The position numbers and the translations under genes were made by a program. A stretch of 64,000 nt of DNA from Sphingomonas abietis (GTDB lineage: Bacteria; Pseudomonadota; Alphaproteobacteria; Sphingomonadales; Sphingomonadaceae): contig NZ_CP115174.1 in the NCBI RefSeq assembly GCF_027625475.1, forward strand, positions 2,577,001 through 2,641,000. Reading direction: 5' to 3'. Numbering within the stretch: position 1 is the first letter of the stretch; each line of letters begins with the position of its first letter. The notes beneath the pieces are model-generated. The model had not been told where the DNA came from. It made no database searches and was given only the letters and a program-made list of their open reading frames with translations. Below, piece after piece: positions 35,610 to 46,933 of the stretch.

Positions 35610-36206
35610 ATGGCCCGCCTCACCCTGCTCCGCGCCGCTGACCGTCTCGCGGTGCCATGGAAGAATGGCGGCGGCGTCACCCGCGAAGTCGCTGCCAGCC
35701 CGGACGGCGCCGGCTTCGATCGGTTCGACTGGCGGATCAGCATGGCCGAGGTCGCGTCGGACGGCCCCTTCTCGCTCTTCCCCGGCGTGGACCGGACACT
35801 CGCCATGCTGTCCGGGACGATGCGCCTCGCAATCGCGGGCGACGGGCAGAGCGCGGGTGTCCACGATCTCACCCCTTATGACCCGCCGCTGGCCTTCGCC
35901 GGCGACGTGCCGGTGATGGGCAGCCTGCCCGGTGGCCCGGCCAGCGATCTCAACCTCATGGTCCGTCGCGGCCGCTACCGCGCGGCGCTGCGCCGGCTGA
36001 CGCTATCGGAGGCGGTGGCGATCGATGACGGCATGACCGCGATCGTCATCGCGACGGCGCCGACCGTGGTCCGGCTCGGTGAACAGACCATCGCGCTCGA
36101 TGTGCTGGACGCGCTGCGCATCGACGGCGCCGGCCATTGCACGATCGCGGGCGACGCCCTGCTCGCGACGGTTCAGCGGCAATCCTCGATCACGCGCGCG
36201 ACCTGA
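35610..36206 (+). CDS. HutD/Ves family cupin-like protein
   Basis: A 198-residue protein with the HutD signature VPWKNGGGVTREV and DWRISMAEVASDGPFS, forming a bicupin fold. HutD is often linked to histidine use but its biochemical role is unsettled; here no hut genes are nearby. Convergent with the lipoprotein gene, overlapping its 3' end by 34 bases. Confidence 0.88.
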   Translation: MARLTLLRAADRLAVPWKNGGGVTREVAASPDGAGFDRFDWRISMAEVASDGPFSLFPGVDRTLAMLSGTMRLAIAGDGQSAGVHDLTPYDPPLAFAGDVPVMGSLPGGPASDLNLMVRRGRYRAALRRLTLSEAVAIDDGMTAIVIATAPTVVRLGEQTIALDVLDALRIDGAGHCTIAGDALLATVQRQSSITRAT

Positions 36207-36721
36207 GGCCAGGCCGGCAGCACCAGCCGGGTCTGGCCGGGCGCATCGACGAGGAAACGCCCGCGGCTGAAGGCGAGCTGGTCCAGCCGGGGATCGCGCG
36301 CGCCGAGCTGGGCGACGATCGCGGGCGGCTGGCCGCCGCCATTGCCGGCGGCGAGCGCGAAGGCACCGAAGGAGCTGGTGAAGGTCAGCGCCGCCGACGA
36401 AGCGGCGAGCGCGCCGGCCCGCGAGAAGACGATATTGCGGCTGGCGAGATCGCAGCGCAACGCGAACACCGAGCCTTGCCCGGCGACGCCGAACTGCGCG
36501 ATCGAGCTCTGCCCCGGCTGGCCCCGCCATGTCCAGTCGCCCGGCGTCAGCGGCACGTCGCGCCAATCCTGCTGCGGCGGCGCGGCCGGCAGCGCCGGTG
36601 GTGCAGGAGGCGGCGCCGGCCGCGCCACCGGCTTTTGCGGCGCCGCGACGCAGGAGGCCAAGGCCACCATCAGGAGAAGGATCGTGCCCTGCCGGGCCGT
36701 CGGGATACGCCACATCGTCAT
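36173..36721 (-). CDS. Putative lipoprotein (AprI/Inh-like or DUF)
   Basis: A 182-residue protein with a lipobox (MVALASC, Cys about residue 20), then a proline/alanine linker (PARPAPPPAPPAL) and a beta-rich domain containing CDLASRNIVFSR. It would be anchored in the outer or inner membrane. The beta domain recalls protease-inhibitor-like lipocalin folds, but the match is weak. The ATG at 36721 is chosen; the ATG at 36715 is an alternative. The 3' end overlaps HutD. Confidence 0.65.
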   Translation of the reverse strand: MTMWRIPTARQGTILLLMVALASCVAAPQKPVARPAPPPAPPALPAAPPQQDWRDVPLTPGDWTWRGQPGQSSIAQFGVAGQGSVFALRCDLASRNIVFSRAGALAASSAALTFTSSFGAFALAAGNGGGQPPAIVAQLGARDPRLDQLAFSRGRFLVDAPGQTRLVLPAWPQVARVIEDCR

Positions 36722-36871
36722 GACCCGCTGTGTGGCGGGGGATGACGGCAGGGGCAAGGGCTAAGCCCGCGGCGCTGCGGGAGAGAGGCCTGCCAATGCG
36801 GCAGAACGGCTCGACATCCCGCCTTTTCGCGCGCCTGCCTACGCAGGAGCGTGCGCCGGAGGGCTCCCCCC

Positions 36872-39070
<2,199 letters not shown>

Positions 39071-39178
39071 GGCGGAAATATGGGGACGAAAGGCGAACGC
39101 CGCAACGGCCTGTCGGCGTTCAGGCCGGTTCGCGTTCAGGCCTGTCTGCGTTCAGGAAAGTCCGGCTATAGAGGCGGG

Positions 39179-39640
39179 ATGCATGTTCCCCGCCTGATCG
39201 CCGCCCTGCCCCTCCTCCTGGCTGCCGCGCCGGCCTTGCCGCTGACGCCCGGCGCGTGGGAGGAAACGCTCGTCTACGCGCTCGACAGCGTCAACGGATC
39301 GCAGCAGGCGGCGGCGCGCATGGCGAGCGCGCTGCCCGATCCCCAGCCCCGCCAGAGCTGCCTGAGCGCCAGCGACATCGCCCATCCGCAGACCCTCTTC
39401 CTCGCCGGCGCCGAGCAGAGCTGCCGCTTCGCCCGCTTCACGATGGCGGATGGCAAGATCGAGGCCGACGGCGAGTGCTCGGACGGTCACGGCCAGACCA
39501 TGCACGTCAGCGGCACCGGCCGCTACAGCGCGACCAGCTATGATTTCAGCTTCACCGGCACCGGGCAGGCCGGCCGGCTCGCCCTCGCCTTCCGGGGCCG
39601 CGACAGCGGCCGGCGGATCGGGGTCTGCACCGCTTTCTAG
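39179..39640 (+). CDS. DUF3617-type periplasmic protein
   Basis: A 153-residue protein with a signal peptide (MHVPRLIAALPLLLAAAPA) and a domain opening with LTPGAWEETLVY, the start typical of DUF3617. Two cysteine pairs (near SCLS, SCRF and ECSD, VCTA) suit disulphides in the periplasm. Function unknown. Start ATG 39179 has GAGGCGGG upstream. It is divergent from uvrB; a GCGTTCAGG motif occurs three times in the shared upstream region. Confidence 0.7.
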   Translation: MHVPRLIAALPLLLAAAPALPLTPGAWEETLVYALDSVNGSQQAAARMASALPDPQPRQSCLSASDIAHPQTLFLAGAEQSCRFARFTMADGKIEADGECSDGHGQTMHVSGTGRYSATSYDFSFTGTGQAGRLALAFRGRDSGRRIGVCTAF

Positions 39641-39665
39641 GACCGATCGCTCCGCCTATGACAAC

Positions 39666-39693
39666 GGCCCCGCCGGCCGAAGCCGACGGGGCC
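39666..39693. terminator. Hairpin with CGAA/TTCG loop between convergent genes
   Basis: A 12-bp stem (GGCCCCGCCGGC with GCCGACGGGGCC, one mismatch) and a tetraloop, reading TTCG on the minus strand. It lies between the DUF3617 gene and the outer-membrane barrel gene, which converge. Likely a shared terminator. Confidence 0.65.
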
Positions 39694-39714
39694 GCCATCA
39701 TCGATCGTCAGAGA

Positions 39715-40386
39715 TCAGAAGTGGACGCCGAAGCCGGCCAGCACCTGATTGCGATCGTAACGCAGGCTGGTGTCGGCGAAGCCGAGATCCTGCGCGTCGA
39801 AGCTCTTGAAGCGGGTATAATCATACTCCGCCTTCACATAGGCATGCTTGGTGACGGCATATTCCACGCCGGCACCGGCGCGCCAGCCATCGCGATTGGC
39901 GTGGCCGCGCACATAATCGCCCGCATCGTCGGCAACGGTGCCGCGGATCTGGCCGTTCACATAGGCGCCCTTGACGTAGACGAGCGACTTGGCGCCGAGA
40001 CGATAGCCGACGCGCGCGCCGCCCTCGATCTCACGGCCGGCCTTGAGGCAGGCGATGCTGGTGGCGTCGTCCGCGCAGGTCTTGGCGGTCGACACGGCGT
40101 AGCTGCCGAGCACGCCGACCGTCATCTTGTCGCCGATCGGGTAATCGTAGCCGACCAGGCCGCCGCCGGTCCAGGCGGTCTTGTGGTCGTGGTTGGTGAC
40201 GCGGGTCGTGCCGTCGTCGAAGCGCTCGCGCGTGCCGACGCGATCCCAGCCGCCGAAGATTTCCGCGCGCGGGCCGGTGAAGGTGGCGCTGTCGGAAGGA
40301 GCTGCGGTGGCGGTGCCGTCCTGAGCGAATGCGGGGGCGGCGGAAGCAACGAGCAGGGCGCCCGTCGCGAGGAGGAACATCTTCAT
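39715..40386 (-). CDS. Outer-membrane beta-barrel protein (Opa/OmpA-like porin family)
   Basis: A 223-residue protein with a signal peptide (LLATGALLVASAAPAFA) followed by alternating hydrophobic/polar strands typical of eight-strand barrels (GGGLVGYDYP, GGARVGYRLG, AGAGVEYAVT). It ends in a terminal Phe (GFGVHF), the outer-membrane assembly signal. Probably a small surface barrel of unknown role. The upstream 200 bases (40387-40589) hold its promoter region; no gene is seen there. Confidence 0.85.
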   Translation of the reverse strand: MKMFLLATGALLVASAAPAFAQDGTATAAPSDSATFTGPRAEIFGGWDRVGTRERFDDGTTRVTNHDHKTAWTGGGLVGYDYPIGDKMTVGVLGSYAVSTAKTCADDATSIACLKAGREIEGGARVGYRLGAKSLVYVKGAYVNGQIRGTVADDAGDYVRGHANRDGWRAGAGVEYAVTKHAYVKAEYDYTRFKSFDAQDLGFADTSLRYDRNQVLAGFGVHF

Positions 40387-40589
40387 AAAATAACCTTCGC
40401 AAAGCTACTGGTACAATGCGCCGCCGGGGGGCGTTGCGAGGTCTAGATGCCCGGACGAAGCTGAACGTTCCCGTGACAATCGCGTTACAGGTGGCGAAAT
40501 TGCCCACTGTTGCGCGAAGGGCACGGTTTCTGTCGCCAGCATGAACGAATTGGGGCGGCGATACGGCGATGGCACGGATGATGCTAGCC

Positions 40590-42146
40590 TTATCGCCCCG
40601 GCTGGGCGGCCATGCGCCCGGGGATGATCCTGTAGAGCGCGTCGGTCGAATCAGCCCAGACCGGCTGGAGCCACGGCATTTGCGGGCGACTCCGGGCCGG
40701 CACCGCGATCAGCCACAACATGTCGAACTGGGTATGCGGGAACTGCGCGATCCGATCGTCCAACAACGGCTCGGGGCGTCGGCACTCCTTCAATCGCACC
40801 AGCTGGGACGGGCTCGACGCGAAGGCGGCCGGGATCGGCAGCCGGACACGGATCAGTTGCGCGCCGTCATCCGCCCACTGGTCGTTCACGAAGGCATCGC
40901 GGCGCACGATCGCCAGGCTGGGCAGATGATCGAGCCGGGGGCCGTCCCATCCCCGCTCGCACGGCGGCGCCACCAGGCTGTAGATGCGGGCGCCACGCGG
41001 AATATGGTCGATCGCGGCCAGATGCGCGCGATAATCCTGCGCATGGAGATACAGGCTGGCCGTCGCCGCCGCGATCCGGACCAGCAGGAACAGCGATGCG
41101 CCGCCCGCCAGCACCGCCTTGAACCGCCAGGGCAGCCAGGCGCGCGGCCGGATCGCCAGCAGCGCCATCGCCAGCAGATAGGGCGCCAGTCGCATGTCGG
41201 CATAGTCGGACCCGAGCAGCTCGCGCGGCAGGCCCAGATAGGCCAGCCCCAGCAGCACCGTCGCCAGCCCGAGCACCGGGTCGACGGCCATGACGCCGCA
41301 CAGGCCGACGACGAGGAACGCCACCAGCAGCTCCACGCTGTCGCCGTCGAGCGCTTTCCAGTGATCGCGCAGCGCGCTCTCGATCCAGCCGACCTTGCCG
41401 CGCCAATCGAAGAAGCCGCTGGTTTCGGCCTGCACGCCGGATCGCCACAGCAGCATCAGCAGGATCGGCAAGCAGAGCGGCAGGCAGCGGATCGCGATCT
41501 GCCCGAACGCGGGGACGACCGCCCTGCGCTCCCGCACCACCTCCACCGTCTCGGCGGACAGGCACAGGATGCAGAGCACCGCCCAGCCATAGACATGGGC
41601 GATCCAGACGAGCGGCGCGATCAGCAGATACAGGCCCGCACGCAGCCCGAACCGGCGCTGCCGCCCCCAACGCAGCCACAGGCCGAACGCCAGGACGCAC
41701 AAGGCCATCGACAGCGCGAAGTTCACGAAGCCGAACTGGAACGGATAACCGAGCGCCAGCGGCAGCGCGAGCGCGGCGGTCGGCGGCAGCGCGCCATGGC
41801 GTTCGCGCGCGACGAACAGCAGGCCCGCCGCGGTCAGCGCGGGGATCGCGCCGACGACGATCTTGGTGGCGATCTCGACGCCGAGCCCCTTCGCCAGCGG
41901 CAGCACCAGCAGATCGACGCCGAGATTGCCGATCAGCCGCCAGTCGACCGTCCACCAGCGCGACAGGAAGGGCGCGTGCGCACCGCCACTCTCGATCCGG
42001 TAGCGCCCCATATGGCCGGGCAGATCGAACAGCGGGATTACCGGCGGCGCCACGAACGGCACCAGCATGACCAGGATCAAGGCGAGCTGATAGCCCCTTC
42101 GGGACCACCAGGGCCTGTTGCCATCGCTATCCCGGTCGTCGCCCAT
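40590..42146 (-). CDS. Polytopic membrane protein, probable GT-C-like glycosyltransferase
   Basis: A 518-residue protein with about ten to eleven hydrophobic helices and an early loop PLFDLPGHMGRYR, whose acidic residue after the first helix resembles GT-C enzymes using polyprenyl-phosphate sugars. A soluble domain of about 130 residues ends the protein, outside the membrane. No exact family is recognised. Isolated gene upstream of the fumarase terminator. Confidence 0.6.
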   Translation of the reverse strand: MGDDRDSDGNRPWWSRRGYQLALILVMLVPFVAPPVIPLFDLPGHMGRYRIESGGAHAPFLSRWWTVDWRLIGNLGVDLLVLPLAKGLGVEIATKIVVGAIPALTAAGLLFVARERHGALPPTAALALPLALGYPFQFGFVNFALSMALCVLAFGLWLRWGRQRRFGLRAGLYLLIAPLVWIAHVYGWAVLCILCLSAETVEVVRERRAVVPAFGQIAIRCLPLCLPILLMLLWRSGVQAETSGFFDWRGKVGWIESALRDHWKALDGDSVELLVAFLVVGLCGVMAVDPVLGLATVLLGLAYLGLPRELLGSDYADMRLAPYLLAMALLAIRPRAWLPWRFKAVLAGGASLFLLVRIAAATASLYLHAQDYRAHLAAIDHIPRGARIYSLVAPPCERGWDGPRLDHLPSLAIVRRDAFVNDQWADDGAQLIRVRLPIPAAFASSPSQLVRLKECRRPEPLLDDRIAQFPHTQFDMLWLIAVPARSRPQMPWLQPVWADSTDALYRIIPGRMAAQPGR

Positions 42147-42221
42147 GCCGTCACCGTAAGCGGCCCGGCACGATCAGGCGACACCGTGAATGCGGTTCAG
42201 GGGCGAAACCATTCCAATGCG

Positions 42222-42247
42222 GGACACCGGCGGGATTGCCGGTGTCC
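42222..42247 (-). terminator. Terminator of the fumarase gene
   Basis: A perfect 10-bp stem (GGACACCGGC / GCCGGTGTCC) with a six-base loop lies 11 bases downstream of the fumarase stop codon on the minus strand. Confidence 0.7.
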
Positions 42248-42258
42248 GCTGGAGCCGT

Positions 42259-43779
42259 TCAGGCGGTTTCGAGCAGGCCTTCCTTGCGGATCTTCTCGCG
42301 CCACACCAGCGGGCCGGTGTTGTGGACGCTGGTGCCTTCGGCATCGACGGCGACGGTGACGGGCATGTCCTTCACCTCGAACTCGTAGATCGCCTCCATG
42401 CCGAGATCGGCGAAGCCGACGACCTTGCTCGCCTTGATCGCCCGGCTGACCAGATAGGCGGCGCCGCCCACCGCCATCAGATAGGCCGACTTCGCCTCCT
42501 TGATCGCGGCGATCGCCGCCGGGCCGCGCTCCGCCTTGCCGACCATCGCCAGCAGGCCCTGATCGAGCATCATCTTGGTGAACTTGTCCATGCGGGTGGC
42601 AGTGGTCGGGCCGGCCGGGCCGACCACCTCGTCCCGCACCGGATCGACCGGGCCGACATAATAGATCACCCGGCCCTTGAAGGCGACCGGCAGCTCCTCG
42701 CCCTTGGCGAGCATGTCGGCGATGCGCTTGTGCGCGGCGTCGCGGCCGGTGAGCATCTTGCCGTTGAGCAGCAGGCGATCGCCCGGCTGCCAGCTCGCCA
42801 CCACTTCCGGGGTCAGCGTGTCGAGATCGACGCGGATCGATTCCTTCGAGGGCTTCCACTCGACGTCCGGCCACTCGTTGAGATCCGGCGTCGGCAGATA
42901 GGCCGGGCCGGAGCCGTCGAGATGGAAATGGGCGTGGCGGGTCGCGGCGCAATTGGGGATCATCGCGATCGGCTTGGAGGCGGCGTGGGTCGGCCAGTCC
43001 ATGATCTTGACGTCGAGGATGGTCGAGAGGCCGCCCAGCCCCTGCGCGCCGATGCCGAGCGCGTTGACCTTGTCGAAGATCTCGACGCGGAGCCTCTCGA
43101 TATCGGTCTGCGGGCCGCGCTCCTTGAGCTGCGCCATGTCGATATCGCCCATCAGCGATTCCTTGGCCATGATCACCGCCTTCTCGGCGGTGCCGCCGAT
43201 GCCGATGCCGAGCATGCCGGGCGGGCACCAGCCGGCGCCCATCTGCGGCAGCATCTCGAGCACCCAGTCGACGATCGAGTCGGACGGGTTGAGCATCTTG
43301 AACTTGGACTTGTTCTCGGAGCCGCCGCCCTTGGCCGCGACCTGCACGTCGACATGATGGCCGGGCACCATCTCGACATGCAGCACCGACGGCGTGTTGT
43401 CCTTGGTGTTGATCCGGCCGAAGGCGGGATCGCGCAGGATCGAGGCGCGCAGCCGGTTCTCCGGGTGGAGATAGGCGCGGCGGACGCCCTCATCGACGAC
43501 CTCCTGAAGCGAGCGGTCCGAATCCAGCTGGCATTGCTGGCCCCATTTGACCAACACGGTGACGATGCCGGTATCCTGGCAGATCGGGCGATGCCCCTCC
43601 GCGCACATCCGCGAATTGGTCAGGATCTGCGCGATCGCGTCCTTGGCGGCGGGCGATTGCTCGGCCTGATAGGCCGCGCCGAGCGCGCGGATATAGTCCA
43701 TCGGGTGATAGTAGGAGATGAACTGGAGGGCGTCGGCAACGCTATCGATCAGATCGGCTTCGCGGATGATGGTCGTCAT
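42259..43779 (-). CDS. Class I (iron-sulfur) fumarate hydratase
   Basis: A 506-residue TCA-cycle enzyme converting fumarate and malate. It is the fused alpha+beta class I type. The N-terminal part has the Fe-S Cys motif CQDTGIV, and GWCPPGMLGIGIGG and IPNCAATRHAHFHLDG supply the other conserved Cys/His residues. The C-terminal beta part follows from about 330 (GPVDPVRDEVVGPAGPTTATR). It is oxygen-sensitive in other species. Single gene with its own terminator. Confidence 0.95.
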   Translation of the reverse strand: MTTIIREADLIDSVADALQFISYYHPMDYIRALGAAYQAEQSPAAKDAIAQILTNSRMCAEGHRPICQDTGIVTVLVKWGQQCQLDSDRSLQEVVDEGVRRAYLHPENRLRASILRDPAFGRINTKDNTPSVLHVEMVPGHHVDVQVAAKGGGSENKSKFKMLNPSDSIVDWVLEMLPQMGAGWCPPGMLGIGIGGTAEKAVIMAKESLMGDIDMAQLKERGPQTDIERLRVEIFDKVNALGIGAQGLGGLSTILDVKIMDWPTHAASKPIAMIPNCAATRHAHFHLDGSGPAYLPTPDLNEWPDVEWKPSKESIRVDLDTLTPEVVASWQPGDRLLLNGKMLTGRDAAHKRIADMLAKGEELPVAFKGRVIYYVGPVDPVRDEVVGPAGPTTATRMDKFTKMMLDQGLLAMVGKAERGPAAIAAIKEAKSAYLMAVGGAAYLVSRAIKASKVVGFADLGMEAIYEFEVKDMPVTVAVDAEGTSVHNTGPLVWREKIRKEGLLETA

Positions 43780-43812
43780 AGACTCGTCCCACTTGCAAGG
43801 TTTGACGCCGCC

Positions 43813-45030
43813 TTAGTGGGCTTGGCCGCGTCGTTCCAGCCATTCGGTAGCGAACAGCAACGTGACAACGCTGCCCAGCACCGCCCCCGCGCCCATCGCG
43901 CCCCACCAGCCCGCCGCGTGATAGGCGAGCGTGGCGATCGCCGATCCGCTGGCGCCGAGCACGAACAGGATCGTCATGTAGACGGCGTTGACCCGCCCGC
44001 GATCCTCGCCCGGCAGCGAGAAGATCACCCGCTGGCCGAGCACCTGGTTGATCTGCGTCGCGCCATCGAGGGTCAGCGCGAACACCACCAGCAGCGCCAG
44101 CGAATGGATCGCACCGCTCCATCCGGCGAGCAGGCAGGAGACGGTGATGGTCAGCAGGGCGGCGGCGGTGCCGAGCCGGATATAGCCCTTGTCGCCCAGC
44201 CGCCCGGCGATCGGCGCGGTCAGCGCGCCCGCCGCGCCGGCCAGCGCGAACAGCGCGATGCCGGTCTGGTGGAAACCGAAGCGATCGGCGAGCAGCAGCG
44301 GCGCCGATGTCCAGAAGATGTTGAAGATCGCGAAGACGAAGCCCTGATAGGCCGCACGGCGCTGGAGCTTGCGTTCCCGCAGCAGGATATGCCCCATCGA
44401 CCGCAGGATATGGCCATAACCCTGGCCGCTGGTCGGGCGCCGTTCGGGCAGCGCGCGCGCCAGCCACAGGCCGAGCACCACCATCAGCACCGCCGATACG
44501 CCGAACACGGCCCGCCACCCGGCGACCTCCGCGATCAGGCTGGCGACCGGGCGCGACAGCATGATCCCGGCCAGCAGACCCGACATCACATTGCCGATCG
44601 TCGCCCCGCGCGTCTCGTGGGGCGCGAGCGCGGCGGCGAAGGGCACCACGATCTGGCAGCCGGACGAACAGAAACCAACCAGCATCGCCGCGATCAGGAA
44701 GGCGACCGCGGAGGGTGCCGCGGCCAGCCCCGCCAGCGCCAGCGCGGTCGCCGCGATGGTCGCGAGGATCAGCCGGCGGTTTTCGATCCGATCGGCGAGC
44801 GGCACGATCAGCAGCAAGCCCGCCGCATAGCCGAACATCGTCAGCGTCACGATCAGGCCGCCGATATTGGCGCCGAGATGCAGTTCGGGCGCGATCAGCG
44901 CGATCAGCGGCTGGGCGTAATAGAGATTGGCGACGATCACGCCGCACGCCACCGCACAGGCGATGGTGACGGCCGGGGTGATGCCGCCGGATGCGGCGCG
45001 CGGCCCTGCTACTGGTCTGAGATCGTCCAT
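43813..45030 (-). CDS. MFS transporter (drug/arabinose-efflux type)
   Basis: A 405-residue, 12-helix major-facilitator protein. The A-motif loop between helices 2 and 3 reads LADRIENRRL, and its second-half counterpart is GRLGDKGYIR. It resembles YnfM/bicyclomycin-type exporters with a small cytoplasmic loop. It is divergent from the GH29 fucosidase gene and shares the 120-base intergenic region that carries a LacI-type operator, so it may be co-regulated. Substrate unknown; a sugar importer role is not supported by motif. Confidence 0.85.
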   Translation of the reverse strand: MDDLRPVAGPRAASGGITPAVTIACAVACGVIVANLYYAQPLIALIAPELHLGANIGGLIVTLTMFGYAAGLLLIVPLADRIENRRLILATIAATALALAGLAAAPSAVAFLIAAMLVGFCSSGCQIVVPFAAALAPHETRGATIGNVMSGLLAGIMLSRPVASLIAEVAGWRAVFGVSAVLMVVLGLWLARALPERRPTSGQGYGHILRSMGHILLRERKLQRRAAYQGFVFAIFNIFWTSAPLLLADRFGFHQTGIALFALAGAAGALTAPIAGRLGDKGYIRLGTAAALLTITVSCLLAGWSGAIHSLALLVVFALTLDGATQINQVLGQRVIFSLPGEDRGRVNAVYMTILFVLGASGSAIATLAYHAAGWWGAMGAGAVLGSVVTLLFATEWLERRGQAH

Positions 45031-45111
45031 CGCGCCTTCCCTATGTTGCACCGCACATAGGCGGTCACGCGCCGAAGTGCGACCCCTGCTCTGGCAACAG
45101 GGTGAGAGTGC

Positions 45112-45125
45112 TGGTAACGCTATCA
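45112..45125. promoter_or_regulatory. LacI-type operator upstream of the fucosidase gene
   Basis: TGGTAACGCTATCA matches the palindrome TGGTAGCGCTACCA at 12 of 14 positions. The same motif, with one mismatch, occurs upstream of the GH35 gene (51514-51527). It lies 26 bases before the fucosidase ATG and would block transcription or initiation when the LacI regulator is bound. Confidence 0.6.
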
Positions 45126-45150
45126 CAAACATGTGGGACGGGATGACGGG

Positions 45151-46779
45151 ATGCTGACGAGGCGACATCTTCTGGGTGTGGGCGGGGCTGCGCTGCTGGG
45201 CGCCGGGGCCGCGCGCGCCATCGGCCCGGCGGCCGGCCCGGTGCAGGCGGACTGGACCTCGCTCGCCGGCGCGTGGCGCACCCCCGACTGGTTCCGCGAC
45301 GCCAAGTTCGGCATCTGGGCGCATTGGGGCGCGCAGGCGGTGCCGGCCTTCGGCGACTGGTACGGCCGCCTGATGTATGTGCAGGGCGATCCCTTCTACG
45401 CCCACCATCTCGAACATTATGGTCATCCCAGCCGCACCGGCTTCCTGGAGATCGAGAATCTCTGGAAGGCGGAGCATTGGGAGCCGGAGACGCTGATCGG
45501 CCTCTACCAGAAAGCGGGCGCCCGCTATTTCACCGCGCTGGCCTGCCATCACGACAATCTCGATACCTTCGACAGCGCCCACCATAGCTGGAACACCCTT
45601 CGAGTAGGCCCGAAGCGCGATATCGTCGGCACCTGGGAGAAGGCGGCGCGCGGCGCCGGGCTGAAGTTCGGCGTCTCCAACCACAGCTCGCACAGCTGGC
45701 ACTGGTGGCAGACCGCTTATGGCTATGATGCCGAAGGGCCGATGCGCGGCCAGCGCTACGACGCCTATCGTCTCCGCAAGCAGGACGGCATCGGGACATG
45801 GTGGGAGGGGCTCGACCCGCAGGAGCTGTATAACGGCCCCTATTACGCGCCGCCGGACGGCATCCGCGCGATCAAGGCGATGAACGACTGGCACGCCGCG
45901 CGCGACGGCGTGTGGATGGAATGGGCGCCGCCGGGACCGCGCGGCCGCGCCTATGCGGCGCAATGGCTGGCCCGCCAGACGGATCTGGTCGCCAAATATC
46001 GGCCGGACCTGGTCTATTTCGACGATTATGGCCTGCCGCTGGGCCAGGCCGGGATCGAGGCCGCCGCCGATTATTACAACCGCGCGATCGCATGGCATGG
46101 CACGCCCGATGTGGTGATGACCGGCAAGCAGCTCTCGCCCTATCAGCGCTACGGCATCGTCGAGGATGTCGAGCGTGGCTTCGCCGCCGATATCCGCCCC
46201 CATCCCTGGCAGACCGACACCTGCATCGGCAGCTGGTTCTACGATCGCCCGCTGGCCGAGCGCCATGGCTACAAGAGCGCCAAGCAGGTCGTGCAGCGGC
46301 TGTGCGACGTGGTGTCCAAGAATGGCAGCCTGCTGCTCTCGGTGCCGCTCAAGGCCGATGGCACCCATGACGAAGACGAGATGCAGATCCTGGCCGATCT
46401 CGCCGGCTGGTTCGCCGCCAATGGCGGCGGCATCTACGGCACGCGCCCGTGGCGGATGTTCGGCGAAGGCCCCAACGTGCCGCCGACGGGGATGCAGAGC
46501 GAGGCCGCAATGAAGCCCTATACCGCGCAGGACGTCCGCATCACGGCGGGCGGCGGCGGGCTCAACCTGTTCCTGCTCGATTGGCCGGACGGCGAGGCGC
46601 GGATCGCCTGCCTCGGCAGGCGCGCGACCGGCGGCGGCACGATCGAGCGGGTGACGCTCAATGGCGGCGACACGGTGGCGTTCGTCCAGGATGACGACGC
46701 CCTGCGCGTGACCCTGCCCCCGGCCCGGCCCGGCCAGTTCGTGCCGGGGCTGCGGATCGAGGGGCGCGGGCTGGCCTGA
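45151..46779 (+). CDS. Alpha-L-fucosidase, GH29
   Basis: A 542-residue retaining glycosidase that removes alpha-L-fucose, probably from xyloglucan or other plant glycans. A Tat-type signal peptide (TRRHLLGVGGAALLGAGAA) sends it to the periplasm. The domain has the FGIWAHWGAQAVP opening, HHDNLDTFDSAHH, and the nucleophile Asp in DLVYFDDYG. A beta-sandwich C-terminal part follows. The ATG at 45151 fits the signal peptide; the frame from 45133 is less likely. A LacI operator precedes it. Confidence 0.9.
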   Translation: MLTRRHLLGVGGAALLGAGAARAIGPAAGPVQADWTSLAGAWRTPDWFRDAKFGIWAHWGAQAVPAFGDWYGRLMYVQGDPFYAHHLEHYGHPSRTGFLEIENLWKAEHWEPETLIGLYQKAGARYFTALACHHDNLDTFDSAHHSWNTLRVGPKRDIVGTWEKAARGAGLKFGVSNHSSHSWHWWQTAYGYDAEGPMRGQRYDAYRLRKQDGIGTWWEGLDPQELYNGPYYAPPDGIRAIKAMNDWHAARDGVWMEWAPPGPRGRAYAAQWLARQTDLVAKYRPDLVYFDDYGLPLGQAGIEAAADYYNRAIAWHGTPDVVMTGKQLSPYQRYGIVEDVERGFAADIRPHPWQTDTCIGSWFYDRPLAERHGYKSAKQVVQRLCDVVSKNGSLLLSVPLKADGTHDEDEMQILADLAGWFAANGGGIYGTRPWRMFGEGPNVPPTGMQSEAAMKPYTAQDVRITAGGGGLNLFLLDWPDGEARIACLGRRATGGGTIERVTLNGGDTVAFVQDDDALRVTLPPARPGQFVPGLRIEGRGLA

Positions 46780-46825
46780 CGCGTGACGGCGTGCGGAGCG
46801 CGGTCAGGTCACCCTGCTTCGCAAA

Positions 46826-46912
46826 TCCGTTCGTGCTGAGCCTGTCGAAGCACTGTCCTTCTTCGCACACAAAGAGGAAGGACGGCCCTTCGACAGGCTC
46901 AGGGCGAACGGA
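46826..46912. repeat. REP-like inverted repeat between convergent glycosidase genes
   Basis: Arms of 25 bases (46826-46850 and 46888-46912) match at 23 positions when folded. An inner GTCCTTC/GAAGGAC pair extends the stem to over 30 bp. The outer arm contains CTGAGCCTGTCGAAG, a well-known dispersed repeat in sphingomonads. It lies between the convergent GH29 and GH31 genes and probably acts as a transcription barrier. Confidence 0.75.
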
Positions 46913-46933
46913 GAGTGGGGATATCGAAACGCC

